A DNA stretch of 64,000 bases from Riptortus pedestris (taxonomy: Eukaryota; Arthropoda; Insecta; Hemiptera; Alydidae): assembly GCA_019009955.1 (NCBI GenBank), contig CM032233.1:16594501-16658500 (forward strand). Reading direction: 5' to 3'. The notes beneath the pieces were generated by a model. That model saw only the letters and a program-made list of their open reading frames with translations, was not told the DNA's origin and did not search any database. Shown here one piece after another: positions 10,977-22,900 of this stretch. Each line of letters opens with the position of its first letter. Positions within the stretch are counted from its first letter, which is position 1. The position numbers and the translations under genes were made by a program.

Positions 10977-11810
10977 ATCATTAACAAACTCCCTCCCAAC
11001 AAGGCACCTGGTTATGACCTAATTACCTCTTGCATTCTTAAATATCTCCCGAAAAGAGCTGTCCTCTTTCAAACCTATATCTATAATGCTGTCCTCAGAA
11101 CGACCTACTTTACTTCCCTCTACTCTGGAAATTCTCTGTCATCCATATGATCCCTAAACCTAAAAAACCGTCACAACTCCCTTCTTCCTATCGTCCCATC
11201 GCGCTTCTTCCCATAATGGGGAAAATCCTTGAAAAGCTCATCCTTAAACGCCTATATCCCCTCCTTGACCCCAAACTTCCTCCCTATCAATTTGGTTTCC
11301 GAAAATCCCATTCCACCGTCCAGCAATGCCACAGAATAGTCGATTCTATCGCCTCCTCATTCGAAAACAAGAAGTACTGCAATGGAGTCTTCCTTGACAT
11401 AGCCTAGGCATTTGATAAGGTGTGGCACCAAGGTTTACTGTCCAAACTAAAATATACAGTCCCTTTCACATACTACCTCATCCTTAAATCATATTTTTCC
11501 GACAGACATTTTCAAGCTTCATTTGGTTCCTCAGTCTCATCCTTATTCCCCCAGCTGGCAGGTGTACCACGGGGGGTATCCTAAGTTCTTTCTTATTCTT
11601 TACCTTTACTGCCGACATCCCATTACATCCTGAAACTTCCCTTCTCACGTATGCAGATGATATTACAATCTTGGCGTCCATCTCAGACCCAAATATGGCA
11701 TCCGCATCTCTACAAGAACACCTAACTCTGCTAGAATCCTGGCTGACTCAGTGGAGGATCAAGGTCAACAGCAGCAAATCAAGCCATGTAACATTTACTC
11801 TCTGACGTTC
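10977..11810 (+). pseudogene. Jockey-like ORF2: reverse transcriptase
   Basis: Encodes NKLPPNKAPGYDLI, MIPKPKKPSQLPSSYRP, KILEKLILKRL, FGFRKSHSTVQQ and a motif A region FLDIA*AFDKVWH where a TAG interrupts at about 11404. AGVPRG and YADD follow near 11560 and 11655 in shifted frames. Confidence 0.88.
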
Positions 11811-12330
11811 CATTTGCCCTCCAGTTACACTCAACAGCACACTAATTCCTCAAAAATCACAAATTAAGTATCTAGGACTCACACTAGACAAGCGACTAAC
11901 TTGGAAACCTCACATCACACTAAAAAGACAAGAAATAAATCGACAGTACAGATTTCTACTAAGACTACTTGACAACAGATCTAAACTATCACTACACAAC
12001 AAACGATTGATTTATACGACAGTACTCAGACCAATATGGACATACGGACTTGAACTTTGGGGTTCCACTAAACCTTAAAATTCCTACAAAATCCAAACCC
12101 TCCAATCCAGAATACTCCGCAAAATTACAGATTCCCCATTTTATGTATCCAATTTAACTCTCCATAATGAACTCAACATTCCTTTTGTCCATGCCCTCGC
12201 AAAGTCCCGATATCAGAAATTCCACTCTCTCCTTCCCGCACATCCTAATCCTTTAGTCGAATCACTTTCATCTACCCATATTCCAAAAAACCCAAGATGA
12301 CGTGTGAAGCGTAAGTGGCCCAGAGATCTT
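11811..12330 (+). pseudogene. Jockey-like ORF2: C-terminus
   Basis: Encodes IKYLGLTLDKRLTWKPH, LIYTTVLRPIWTYGLELWG and LQSRILRKITDSP, the thumb and connection motifs that follow YADD in this group. Several stops. Confidence 0.8.
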
Positions 12331-12504
12331 GTGTATTGAGTGCACAGTATAACTCCAAATAGCACAATCCAATGTTCCCTCCAATGTGGGTATTTTCAAT
12401 GGACAACTTCCCACCTCAAGCCAATTGTTATTATCATTCATACCATTTGCTTGTAATATTTAATATTGTTGCAAATAAACGAATAAATATATTTTTAAAA
12501 AAAC

Positions 12505-12800
12505 TACTAAATCGAACTAAACAAAACTCGGTACGTGAATCAGCAATAACTCTCCCATGATTATAAGCAATATTAACATTTCTAGGGACGAGCAGGATTG
12601 GGGTATATGGTCCTGAAATGAAAAATCGTAATACTTCGTTTTCTATTGTTTTTTTGGTGAGCGTATACATTACAAAAGTCGTTGATTTTGTTATATACAT
12701 TTTTGCCGCATAATAATTTATGAAGCAAGTAATATGCTTAGAAATCTTGTAAGTCACCAATTCTTTCCCATGTATGAATTTATTAAACCTGGTACCTCGG
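12505..12800 (-). mobile_element. Family Z monomer, right half of interrupted copy
   Basis: Begins ACTAAATCGAACTAAAC after the A-tail of the Jockey-like element, and goes on with AACATTTCTAGGGACGAGCA and the remaining Z monomer phrases. ACTAA on both sides of the insert is a plausible 5-bp target duplication. Confidence 0.75.
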
Positions 12801-13175
12801 TAGATTATCACACATTCATTGATTTCTAAAATTCATATTATTTTTTAAAGGTATTAACAGGTTGAACGAAGAGCAAACTATATTGCGCCCACCGCTCCCA
12901 AGCGTTAATTTATCGGGCATGTCAGTTTCCCTTTAAATGTATTTAATACTTACCTCAATTAAAACTGGAAAATTAATTGAACATACACTTTTTGTATTGT
13001 GAAGATAGTGTACTCAGAATTGTTCTTTTTACTGTAAATGCTATGTGTCATTATGAATATAATGTTTACTTTTCGACATGCACACTAGTATTTTTAATAA
13101 TGGTTATTACGTACAGAAAATAGTTGCCGAATGATTATATGTGTGTGTGTGTGCGCGTGTGTGTGTAATAATAGA
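12801..13175. other. Gene-free stretch with (TG)n
   Basis: No gene seen. A TG/CG microsatellite at about 13138-13167 leads into a family X copy. Confidence 0.5.
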
Positions 13176-13300
13176 TATTGAACGGAACTCACATTCATCA
13201 TCTCCTAAGTAGGATCGATGGAGATTGAGGAAATGAATCGAAAATCGCGTCATAAGTACAACCCCAATAGCTGATTTACCTTAAAGGAAATCTGCTAAAA
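13176..13300 (+). repeat. Family X, copy 2
   Basis: ATTGAACGGAACTCACATTC after a (TG)n tract, then AGGATCGATGGAGATT, CGCGTCATAAGTACAACC and a hairpin-forming end GCTGATTTACCTTAAAGGAA followed by ATCTGCTAAAA. Confidence 0.8.
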
Positions 13301-14554
13301 TGTACTTACTTACCGAATATACATCACTATTGTCGAATCTGTCTGTAGATTCAGTCATTAATGCTAGATCGTGAGCTATTTGAATAGTTAGTCAAATAAA
13401 GAAGCAACCATCTTCGGGTTGTAATTCCCTCACAATACGACAGGGAATGCTTTTAACTGATCACCAAAGCCGAGTGGCTGAACCTTTCCCTTCTTGGGTT
13501 GCTGAGCCAAGATTTTCATATTTAGAAGTAAAAATATTAATGAAGTGGCTGGACTACCTAGTGACGTCACTCTAGGGTTAGCGGTGATGTTGAAATCAAA
13601 AGAGGTAGAAAGAAAACTTTTGCTGCCGCCATTTTTGTATTCGATAATCTCTCCTATTGTTAAGTCAAGATCGTCATTGACATTTATTGTTTATAGAAAG
13701 TTGTGTATTGTCCCTATCCACTACTTTTAAACAATTTGTGTTAGTGAACAATGAGAAATGAAGGAGTTTAATATAGTGGCAACTATAAATGAAACGATTA
13801 TTTGAGCTCTTTGGTTTTTTCCAGTTTCTCTTTGGAATGCCGGTTTGCCGCGGAGCTATGAATATAATGTTTAAAAGAAAGTATGTAAATTGCATACAGT
13901 AAGTACATAATTTTAAATGTTTATAACACATGTCTGTTGAATTGTTCGTTCATTAAATTGATTTGTTTTTTTATTTTGCCATCTTCAATGCTTTAGGATA
14001 ATCCCATATAAAATCAAGATAGTATTCTTCACATGTCAGTTAGTACCTACTGTTAATATAAAAATCTAATATTCATTTCTATGGTTTTCCATGTGTAATA
14101 AGTTTCTCTATGATTCGCAAAATTATTCATGTTTCTTTTGAGCACTTATACGTAGAGATTATTTACCTCTTGCTGGAGCTCTTAATAATATACCACACTA
14201 TGATGCCCTCTTAAAATGTTCAATCATTTCCCCCCCAAAAAAGTTTATCAATGTTTGATTTTAATTATAGAATTTGTTTACTAATTATGAATTGGTTGAA
14301 TAGTTAGGCATATCACTAAAACAATAACTAAAGTAAAATGTTAACAGCCAATCATTTTTCTTTCCTATTTTTTCTCCCCCCCCCCTTAAAATGGTTATTA
14401 ACCAGTGTCAGTATAAGTGAAACCTATAACAGGAACAAAACACTACAAAGCAGTATTTAAGTATGTAATTTATATATAATTGCAGAAATCATGGGTGTTT
14501 ACATTGTTGGCTTTGCTCAAATAGTTACTTTTCAGAAATTTGTTTTTCGTTTCC
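13301..14554. other. Gene-free stretch
   Basis: Short open frames only, none with recognisable similarity or consistent codon use. It could hold part of the first PDE8 intron or promoter, but no PDE8-like N-terminal exon was recognised. Confidence 0.45.
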
Positions 14555-14690
14555 TTTTAGCAGATTTCCATTAAGGGAAATAAGCTATTTAGGTTATACC
14601 CATGATGTGATTTTTTAAACATTTCCATTTTTTAAACACAGTGTCCATCGATCCTATTTAGTAGATAAAAATGAGGATTGTTCAAAGTTC
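14555..14690 (-). repeat. Family X, copy 3 (minus)
   Basis: Begins TTTTAGCAGATTTCCATTAA and ends GTTCAAAGTTC before a TA-rich microsatellite (to about 14750). This is the reverse complement of copies 1 and 2, including the microsatellite on the same side of the repeat. Confidence 0.75.
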
Positions 14691-14754
14691 TATATATTAT
14701 ATATAAAACACATATATAAGTATATGTTATATACACATACATATATTCAAAATT

Positions 14755-15520
14755 ATGTATAGGTCTCAATTTTTGTATGATTGTTATGAAACTCGATACT
14801 TAAGACTTTCATACAAAACTAAAAATGAACTTTATTAATGACTGAAATTTAAGCAAGGGGAGTTGAAATTTCTAATATTCCAGTAATTATAAGTCGGATT
14901 GAATCATTTATAACCACTGTTCTTGCAAATTTAATTTTTGTAGCCATTGTTCTATTAATTCTTTCTACCTTGAATATTAACCTACATATTAGTATTGTTT
15001 AGTGTTCATAATAGCCATTAATAAACCCTCATTCCTACTCATCTTATATTAACTGTAGGGCAATATATTATATAAAGTCCAATTTTGAATACCTAATATT
15101 GTTTTCAACAGGCCTTTATTATGTTAGATACTTACAAATATGTTGTGTGATGACATCAATTATGATTTTAGATTATTGACTTAAAAAAGTTTATTTGATT
15201 TTTAACTGTTCCGTTCAATGCTAAAGATTATATTTTTTAATGGCTGAAATTGAACCAGAAGCTGGTTCGAAATGTATTATAGAATCAATCTTGTTAAACT
15301 GTTGATTCCCTACAATTGTTGTTCAATACATTTTTTCCTAACTCAAATATTAAGCTAATTATTCATACTTTCTTGTTTTCACTCTTCAGTAACCCCCACT
15401 TCTTCATATACAATTTTTTAGTTAGAAATAAAGAATATATGATGTAATCACTGATATGTTATACCAGCTTGTGGGAAGTTGTTTAGTTTACACAGCCCCT
15501 GCGAGGAAGGCCCTTATTTA
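14755..15520 (+). repeat. Family Y, copy
   Basis: AAACTCGATACTTAAGACTT, GAACTTTATTAATGACTGAA, GTCGGATTGAATC and the terminal phrase TTTACACAGCCCCTGCGAGG appear in the same order as at 39580-40410. Confidence 0.7.
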
Positions 15521-16771
15521 AATTTTGATTGATACCATTAAAATTGTGAAATAAGGATCTCAAACTAAAAGTAAAATGCCTGTATTCTGCTAAGAATAAT
15601 TTCATTGTTTCAATGGTTTCCAAAATTTTAATAAATTTATTGTTTTGAGAATGAAATATAATTTACTATTCTTTTATTATTACTTAATCTTTGGCTTATT
15701 TAACTGTTTTTTTTTAAATTGTTTGTGTTATTTATTTACTGTCCCCTCCTATCTAAATTGTTTCATATATGCTGGGATAAACAAGAGATGTGGAAATCAA
15801 ATAATTGCGTTATTTTCCAGTCAACTCCTGTAATATTTGAATCTATAATATTAATATTCACACGCCATATCTATTGATTGGTATTGCACATATTAAGATA
15901 CTGTCAGTTATAATATTCATGTAGTTTCTACAGATTAAATCAACTCTTGTTTTTCCCTTGAACTGGAAATAAAAAATATGATGTGGGCACCCCATGACTT
16001 CCCTATACTATTAAATTAAATAAACAAATTGTTGGATTGCACTTCAAGTAAAATACAATATCTCTGTTCCAATGCACTGGATCGAAAATATCAGAGAACA
16101 TATTTTATAGATGTTTTTGTGATTAATTATTCAAATTGTTTATATCTTCTAAATTTGGAATTTTTTATTTCGGTCCCGTCTAAAGTACCTCCCCTGTTTA
16201 GTCAATTTAGATCAACTAGACAGCACAAAAGTTCTAAATATGTAATTTCATCATCATCATTCTAAGAATAGATTTTTTTTGTTATGCGAGATATGTATGT
16301 ACATTTGCATCATTTTCTTTGTACATAGAAGTAAAAAACGAGATAAAGAGGGCTGTCAGGACATCCAGTAGTTTCCAATTATTTTTTATATAGTACTATC
16401 AAATAATCAAGGCATTGGAATAAATGGAGAAAAGTTTGATCAAGGAAAGACTTGATAGAGAGTCTCTTCTTTGGCCCAGATTGTACTTGTTGACTAATGA
16501 TATGATTGTAATATGAGTTTTCAAGCTACTTTTAATAAACCTCCAGTCATGGCCTACTGACATATTTTCTATAAATAAGGAGGATAAGCTTTTAATTTTT
16601 TATATCAAAATCCATCATTGCTAAAACAGATATAATTATTAAACATCATAGATTTCTTATGAAGAATAATTGTTTCTATCATTGCAACAGAACCATTACT
16701 GATTTTTATTTTGATAGGAATTTAATGGTTGAATTGAACTCTTTTTAATTTGTTTATCTTTTATTTCAAAG
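15521..16771. other. Gene-free stretch upstream of the first traced PDE8 exon
   Basis: Intron or promoter-proximal DNA. No exon recognised; AT-rich with short open frames only. Confidence 0.45.
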
Positions 16772-16947
16772 GTTCTGGTGGTTGGAGATACTGGTATCAC
16801 AGCTCAAATTGATCATTACCTTGATGATGCTGGGACAAAACATCGGCTCCTCACGAGCCCCGAGGAGGCAGTCATGCAGTTCTCATTATTTCAGCCCAGC
16901 TATGTTATTATTGATTTACGCATTCCTGATCCACAACAGCTACTCAG
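16772..16947 (+). CDS. Pde8: PDE8 exon A: start of REC-like domain
   Basis: Acceptor TTATTTCAAAG, donor CAG|GTAAAT; the exon enters in phase 0 and leaves after two bases of an Arg codon. It encodes VLVVGDTG..., a receiver-like beta strand, then a helix and [10 protein letters not shown]. The second strand resembles the response-regulator phospho-acceptor strand, as in the known N-terminus of PDE8. No Met is available at its start, so at least one coding exon lies upstream. Confidence 0.9.
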
Positions 16948-19900
16948 GTAAATGACATTCAGTTCCATTTCATATAAATAATAGTATACTTTTGCAGAAA
17001 TGCAGACTAATGATATTTATAAACTATGTTTCTTGTAATACAGTAATCCAGCACATGGCCCCCTCCTATTGTCTGTTATTGCAGATTTCATACAACTATT
17101 GAGTAATGTCCAAAAAACTTCAAATGTCTATCAATCCTATCTAGAAGATGACAAAGATAGGACCTCATCCTATCTAGGATGAGGTCCTCCGCTCATGCCT
17201 ATTCTGACAAATGAAAGTAAATTTACATATCTGGGGTTAGAATTGACATTTTTTCAATTGCTCTTTCTAAGTTACTCTCTGTACCTTCTGGACTGCTTTT
17301 GAAAAATGCATTTCGATCACCTCCATAGTATTAAATGCAAATTGTTAGCTTTATCTTCATCATAACTTTTAACAATATAATAATAATATTGTTTATGTAT
17401 TATGGATCAAAGGTCTCTTTATCTTACAGTATAGATTTGACTTTAGCTAGAGTGGTTATTTTACCAACCCTTTTAGAAGGGACTTATTTGTTAGTTGTTA
17501 GTAGATTTTTCCCTTCAGGGAAATCTGCTAAAATCCAAACTCGAAAGGAAAGGGATGTAGCTTAACCTCAACACGAGTAAGACCATGTGTGTTATATACA
17601 GAAGAAGACAATGTTTTGATTCACTTCAAAGAAGAAATACAATAAATAATAAAAAGGTTATGAATTATATAGAGATCTATGCAATCAGATATGGTTTGTA
17701 AAGGATTAGCTTCTCTTCTCAAACTTTCTTTGATCCTCCTCTTACATCATTCCCTCTGCTCCTATAACCGCTGATCGCCTCTGCCAGGGCAGAAAAATAC
17801 AATATAAATTTTAACAGTATGGGCACGGGGGACTAGGCCCCACTGATGCCCTGGACTTGTGCATTGTCCTTAACATGTTAACTTAATCTCATTTATTCCA
17901 GTCTTCATACTAACTTCCTATTTGAAGTACTAAATATCAATTTAATGATGTTTAAAAAGATGAATGGGTATTGAACAAAGACAGAAAATAATTATTAGAA
18001 TAACATGTTCGGGGCAAAATGTCTTTGACATATTTTTTTGCCAGACAGGTGAGCAGAAGGGAATAACATGTGGTATAGTACGTTTCACTTCGAGATGGCA
18101 GTATGTATTTTCAATGGGGTGCTCTGTCTCCCTCTTGCATATGCCTCACTAGATAGCTCTGTCCTCCTCCCTCCGTGCGACGTTGCCGCTATATCTCAAA
18201 GTTGTCCAATTTTTACGGGAAAAATTCTCTAAAGTTCAGAATTTATCGCTCCATCTGCCTATGCTAAAAATTTATCAAGAAAATAAAATCTGTTTTTGCA
18301 ATTAATTGTTTTTTGTCCATTTTTTACATAAAATTTTTAATGGAAATTCTTGTTTCTTTCGTCACTGTGATCTTATTTTTTAAGATATTAGTTTGAAATT
18401 CAACATGAAGTTAGTATATATTATCTTTATTCGTAGCAAGGAACAATTTTTTTTTTCAACGACATTCCTTTCCATGTTTTTGCCATAATAAAAATAAAAA
18501 TTGAGAAATCCTATTTTTAAAAAGTAGCCTGCGGGGAATTTCCGTTCTATAATTGTTTATTAAGTTTTGTTATACTCCTTTTAAAGAGGACAATTCAAAT
18601 TTAATTTTGAGCCTCCTCCGAACATTATGGGACGCTGACAACTGATGCAATTAATGTTTATATGTTGTGGGAGCGTCGCGGCACGAGGAGAGCTGGACCC
18701 CCCGGCTCTCTCCCGCCCGCTCTCCCGTTCTTTCTTATAACTGTCTATTCTACCATGATTATTTAAAAAGCCTCAACTCAGAAATTGTAAATTTTACTGG
18801 GAAGCACTTTTTTTATTAATCTTTTTAATGTGATTTGAAGTTAATAACTTAAATATATCTTTCAAAATGTAATTTTCGACAAAAATTGGAGTTAAGGCCT
18901 TTTATAAACTGAGAGCAATAGAGGACTGTGAACAAACAGGATTGGGATGATTATTTATAACAATAATATTAATATATATCTTTAATCCATTAATAATTAT
19001 TCATTATAATCATAATTATAGTTGCATAATTAAAAAATAAACCCATTTTAATCAAAGAAATTCCTAATAAAAATCTTTAATGACCTTCAAAAATGTCTAT
19101 TGAAAGCAACTTAATTTTAGAGTATCTAATTTCTTAGCCCATCTGCCAAGGAGAAGAAGCCTATTAAATTTAACGTTTAAAGAAAAAACTATCCATTTAG
19201 ATTATTGGCCAAAATAGTCAAAATCTTAAGTATGCTTCATGCCTAACAATCAAAACAAAAAGCACGAAAATGTAATATTATATTAAGAAAATATAATATT
19301 ATATTAGGTGCTATATAAAAACATCAGTACTTGTTTCTTCGTCTGACAGAGGTTCAACTCCGCTCATTCCTTGCGAGTCCGCGACGCTCGCACAACATAT
19401 AAACATTAATTGCATCAGTTGTAATCGACCCATAATGTTCGGAGGAGGCTCAAAAATAAATTTGAACTGTCCTTTTTAAAAGGATTATGACAAAACATAA
19501 TAAACTATTATAGAACGAAAATTCCCCGCAGGCTACTTTTTTAAAATTGGATTTCACAATTTTTATTTTTATTATGGAAAAAACATGATAAGGAATGACA
19601 TTTTTAAAAAAATTGTTCCTTGTAACGAATATAGATAACATAAACTAACTTCGTATAGAATTTCAAACAAATATCTTAAAAAATATGATCGCAGTGACGA
19701 GAGAAACAAGAATTTCCATTAAATTTTTTAGGTAAAAAATTGGCACAATACAATTTATTTCGATTGTGTATCTTGTTTTGTTGATTTATTCTTAGTATAG
19801 GCCGATAGAAGATTAAATTCTGCACGTTTCAGAATTTTTCCCGAGTTTTTCAGAAATTTGGCGGATTTGAGTGAGATTTGGCAACAGCGCACCAGATCTA

Positions 19901-22900
19901 CTGCCATCTCGAAGTGAAACGCACTATAGAAAGGTTTATGCCTTGGTGGTGTGCATCCACCAGGGGGCTAGACCCTAATCATGTACATTAATTGTTTTTT
20001 TTTTAGCTAGCATGCCCACTAGTCAAACCTGTCTGTGTACCCATGAGTGTGTGTGTGTGTCTGTTGTGTAATAAAACATAAAATATTTTAGAATATTAAT
20101 TAATAAGTCATAATTTATATATTCCTTATTAACATAAGAATGAAAGGTTTGCAATTTTGCTCAACGGAATTTGAGACAAGTTTCATTGCTTCCTTATATT
20201 TCTTAACTCATTAATCCTCTCATTGTCTATTCCTGTTATAGGGCTCTTCGGGCGATCAAGGCGGAACAGAAAGTGCTTATCATTGGATTTGTCAAACAAA
20301 GGTACTTTTAGTCTGCTGTTAATGATTATATTTTACTGCTTCTGGTTGATTTTGCCATTGAATACAACTTATGTTTTGGCTGATTTAGCAAGACTTTCAG
20401 TTTAACAAGAGAAGAAAGCATATCAGTTATCCATAATTTTTTTCACTTGAAATCAAATCTGTTCATATGTAGATTCCTGTTAAATACTAATTATTTTTCC
20501 ATCTAAGCTAATTAAAGTCAATGTTTCACTTGCACAATTTCCATAATGATAATATTTGAAATCTGTAAGCTACTCTCTGTTTTAACTGTATTAACATTTA
20601 TTGCAGTGGTTCAGAAAAGGAGGAAAGCATGAATATTGCATTGAAACTTGGTTTTGACCGGGTAAGTAAGAACAACCATTGCTAAGAATTTAATTTAATT
20701 TTAATTTATGACAATGATCCCCCCCTCCCTGTTTGTATGTATTGTATTTTTTTAAATTCTCTTTGTCTTTTATATGACCGAAGCTATTCTTAACTTTTTT
20801 ATGAAATTTTTCTGATATTTTTATATATTGATACGATTTTTCCAGCTGCTGTTGGGTTATAATGTGAATGTGCAATAAGAGTTTGTTACATTATGGTTTT
20901 CATTTGAAATCATTTCTTTAGTATCTATTTGACTATAAATATTTTATTTACATTTTCTTTTACAGCTTTTATTTCGCCCAACACCATCTTTAACCACTAT
21001 GTTATACTTATTTGATCCTCAATCTGCAAATACCCTTTTTCCAGATAATTTTATTCATTTTTATCTCTTGTTCGCCATTAAACATGATTAGACCCCTAGT
21101 ACATAAATATAACAGGAAATGAATATGCACAATTTTCAGTTGTCCTTTATCATAGGAAGCAATAAGAAAGTGATGAATATTTTTATCTTCATAAAGTAAT
21201 CAGTTAAATAAATAATCATAGTTTTCAAAGATTAAAGATCCTTTTATCTCTTTAATTTGAATTGGTTAAATTAGCAAAACCATATTACCAAGTCCACCAC
21301 AATATATTTTTTTTTCCACACAATTTATATACAATGCATGAAAAAGATATTTGATCTTACGAAATAAATACTTTTTAACAGAAATTGGAAGGATCACTGA
21401 AGCCTGTCAAGGAGCATACACCCCATTGGTGTTTGTATTTTACTGGTCATTTACTACTTTCGTATATAGTCCTAGTCCAATCTATCCAGCATACCTAGTC
21501 CATCATAGATGGGACTGAATGCCTGATTCTAGCCGGATGATACAATGAATAATCAAATGTTTAATATAAAGCAATTTTCTGGGATTTAGATGGACTCTTT
21601 GAAGTTTCTTTTTCTCAACTACATCTATTTATTGTTTGTATGTATATATTCTTCTTTTTTTTTTAATAGGTCCTAATTGATGGAGAATTAGTTCGTGAGC
21701 CCTCTCAAAAGGTCCAACCAATTGCTGAGTCGCTCTATGTTGCACTTGAGAAAAGTCGAGATCTCATAATTATTGCTGATAGTAACACAAAAGTTCAGGT
21801 ATAATTAATTCACTTTTTACATAAAAATTTAAACTAATTCATATACTTGGTATTTCGCTGAGTAATTGTGTTATAAAGAACCATTTTATTTAATTACCAC
21901 AGTCTTTAATTGTAAATGAAGGTCAGTATCATCTTTTATATAAATTACTTCAGAGTCTGATTTTGGGGGCTGGTCTCATCATCAGTGGTTTTATGTATCT
22001 CACATGTCTCAGACTGACTTTTGGGCACCCAGAAGATATCAAGTTAATTACTTTGTTATTGTATGTTTATGTTTTTAGTTCATCATTCTCATTTCCATGC
22101 TGGTTAAAGCAGGATTCATTCTAAAGAAGTGAGCTGCGGATGTTGGGATGTTTCCCATAGTCTGCCACCATTTTGGGGTATTTACAGCTTGCTTTCTTTC
22201 CTTGGCAACATCTGTCTTCTTCATGCAAGTGTGCTCTTTTTGTGCTAAATTTCCTGAGATTCTTTGAAAAAAAAAACATTACGTGGTGGTTCTTATCATC
22301 AGGCATTTCCATGTCTTGGCTTGATCCTGCAGGATCTCCAATTTTCACTTTCTTTCTGGATTTGATCTGTTAGACAAATTATTTGGAAGGTCATCAATCA
22401 GTATTAAAAGCATGACAATCCTTTCCCTCGCTTTTATCACACAGGAATATATTTTTCTAATCCTTTCATGTATTTTTTTTAATTGTTTGATTGGAAATTT
22501 AAGCAAGCAAATTTAAGATTGGATAAGAAAATGTGAAAAATAATAAACAAATATACACCTAAGGACAACTTTGGGTTTTATTTGTTTGTGTTAGTGCGTG
22601 TTTATATATATAGACAGATAGATAGATTTATAAACTTATTATAGTCAATTTAGTTTAAATAGCGTTTTAGTCTTACCCTGGGCTAAGTGTTTTTTTGGTT
22701 CATTTAATACTAAATAGGTTTAAAATGACTAAATTTTTAACCTTTTTGAGAGAAGTGGGTATTTAAGCTTACTTCCGGTCAAAACGCGTGAGGCGCGTCA
22801 TGCACACGGCTGGAAAAACAGTATAGGCAATCCCACTCAACAATTAGCTAACCCCAAGACAATTTTTTTTTTTATTTTCGCAAAATAGCTTTCAAATTTA

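Larger units (their letters stand above)
8733..12500 (+). mobile_element. Jockey-like non-LTR retrotransposon, 5'-truncated, nested
   Basis: Layout: end of ORF1 (8734-8882), ORF2 from ATG 8879 with an apurinic-type endonuclease (LLWNSNGLCNHKDEL, ALLTETHLT, GGDYNAKH), then RT (PPNKAPGYDLI, SYRPIALLPIMGKILEKLI, QFGFRKSHST, GVFLDIA, LLTYADD at 11645-11670, YLGLTLDKRLTW) and a 3' tail ending in A-runs near 12500. Stops, frameshifts and an internal insertion at 10150-10836 show it is dead. The endonuclease and RT signatures are those of the Jockey group. Insertion site is inside family Z. Confidence 0.9.
18078..19924. mobile_element. 1.85-kb DNA element with very long inverted repeats
   Basis: Ends GTRCGTTTCACTTCGAGATG in inverted orientation at 18078 and 19924. 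The match continues, with gaps, for about 600 bp on each side (to about 18690 and from about 19372), through AGTAGCCTGCGGGGAA, GAGCCTCCTCCGAACATTAT and GCATCAGTTG. TATA occurs on both outer edges (18074-18077, 19925-19928) and could be the target duplication. The roughly 680-bp centre holds no transposase. Superfamily not assigned. Confidence 0.85.

Noticed and set aside
12434..12811. 125-codon minus-strand open frame
   Set aside because: It spans the joint between the Jockey-like tail and a family Z monomer, so it is a chance frame.
20966..21090. Open run after an acceptor-like TTTTACAG that could be a PDE8 exon
   Set aside because: No donor site before its TAG, no PDE8 similarity, and exons C and D already join in frame (GFDR to VLIDGEL).
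22121..22348. Minus-strand 75-codon frame with Lys and Cys residues
   Set aside because: No recognisable family and the opposite strand is equally open; not enough for a gene call.
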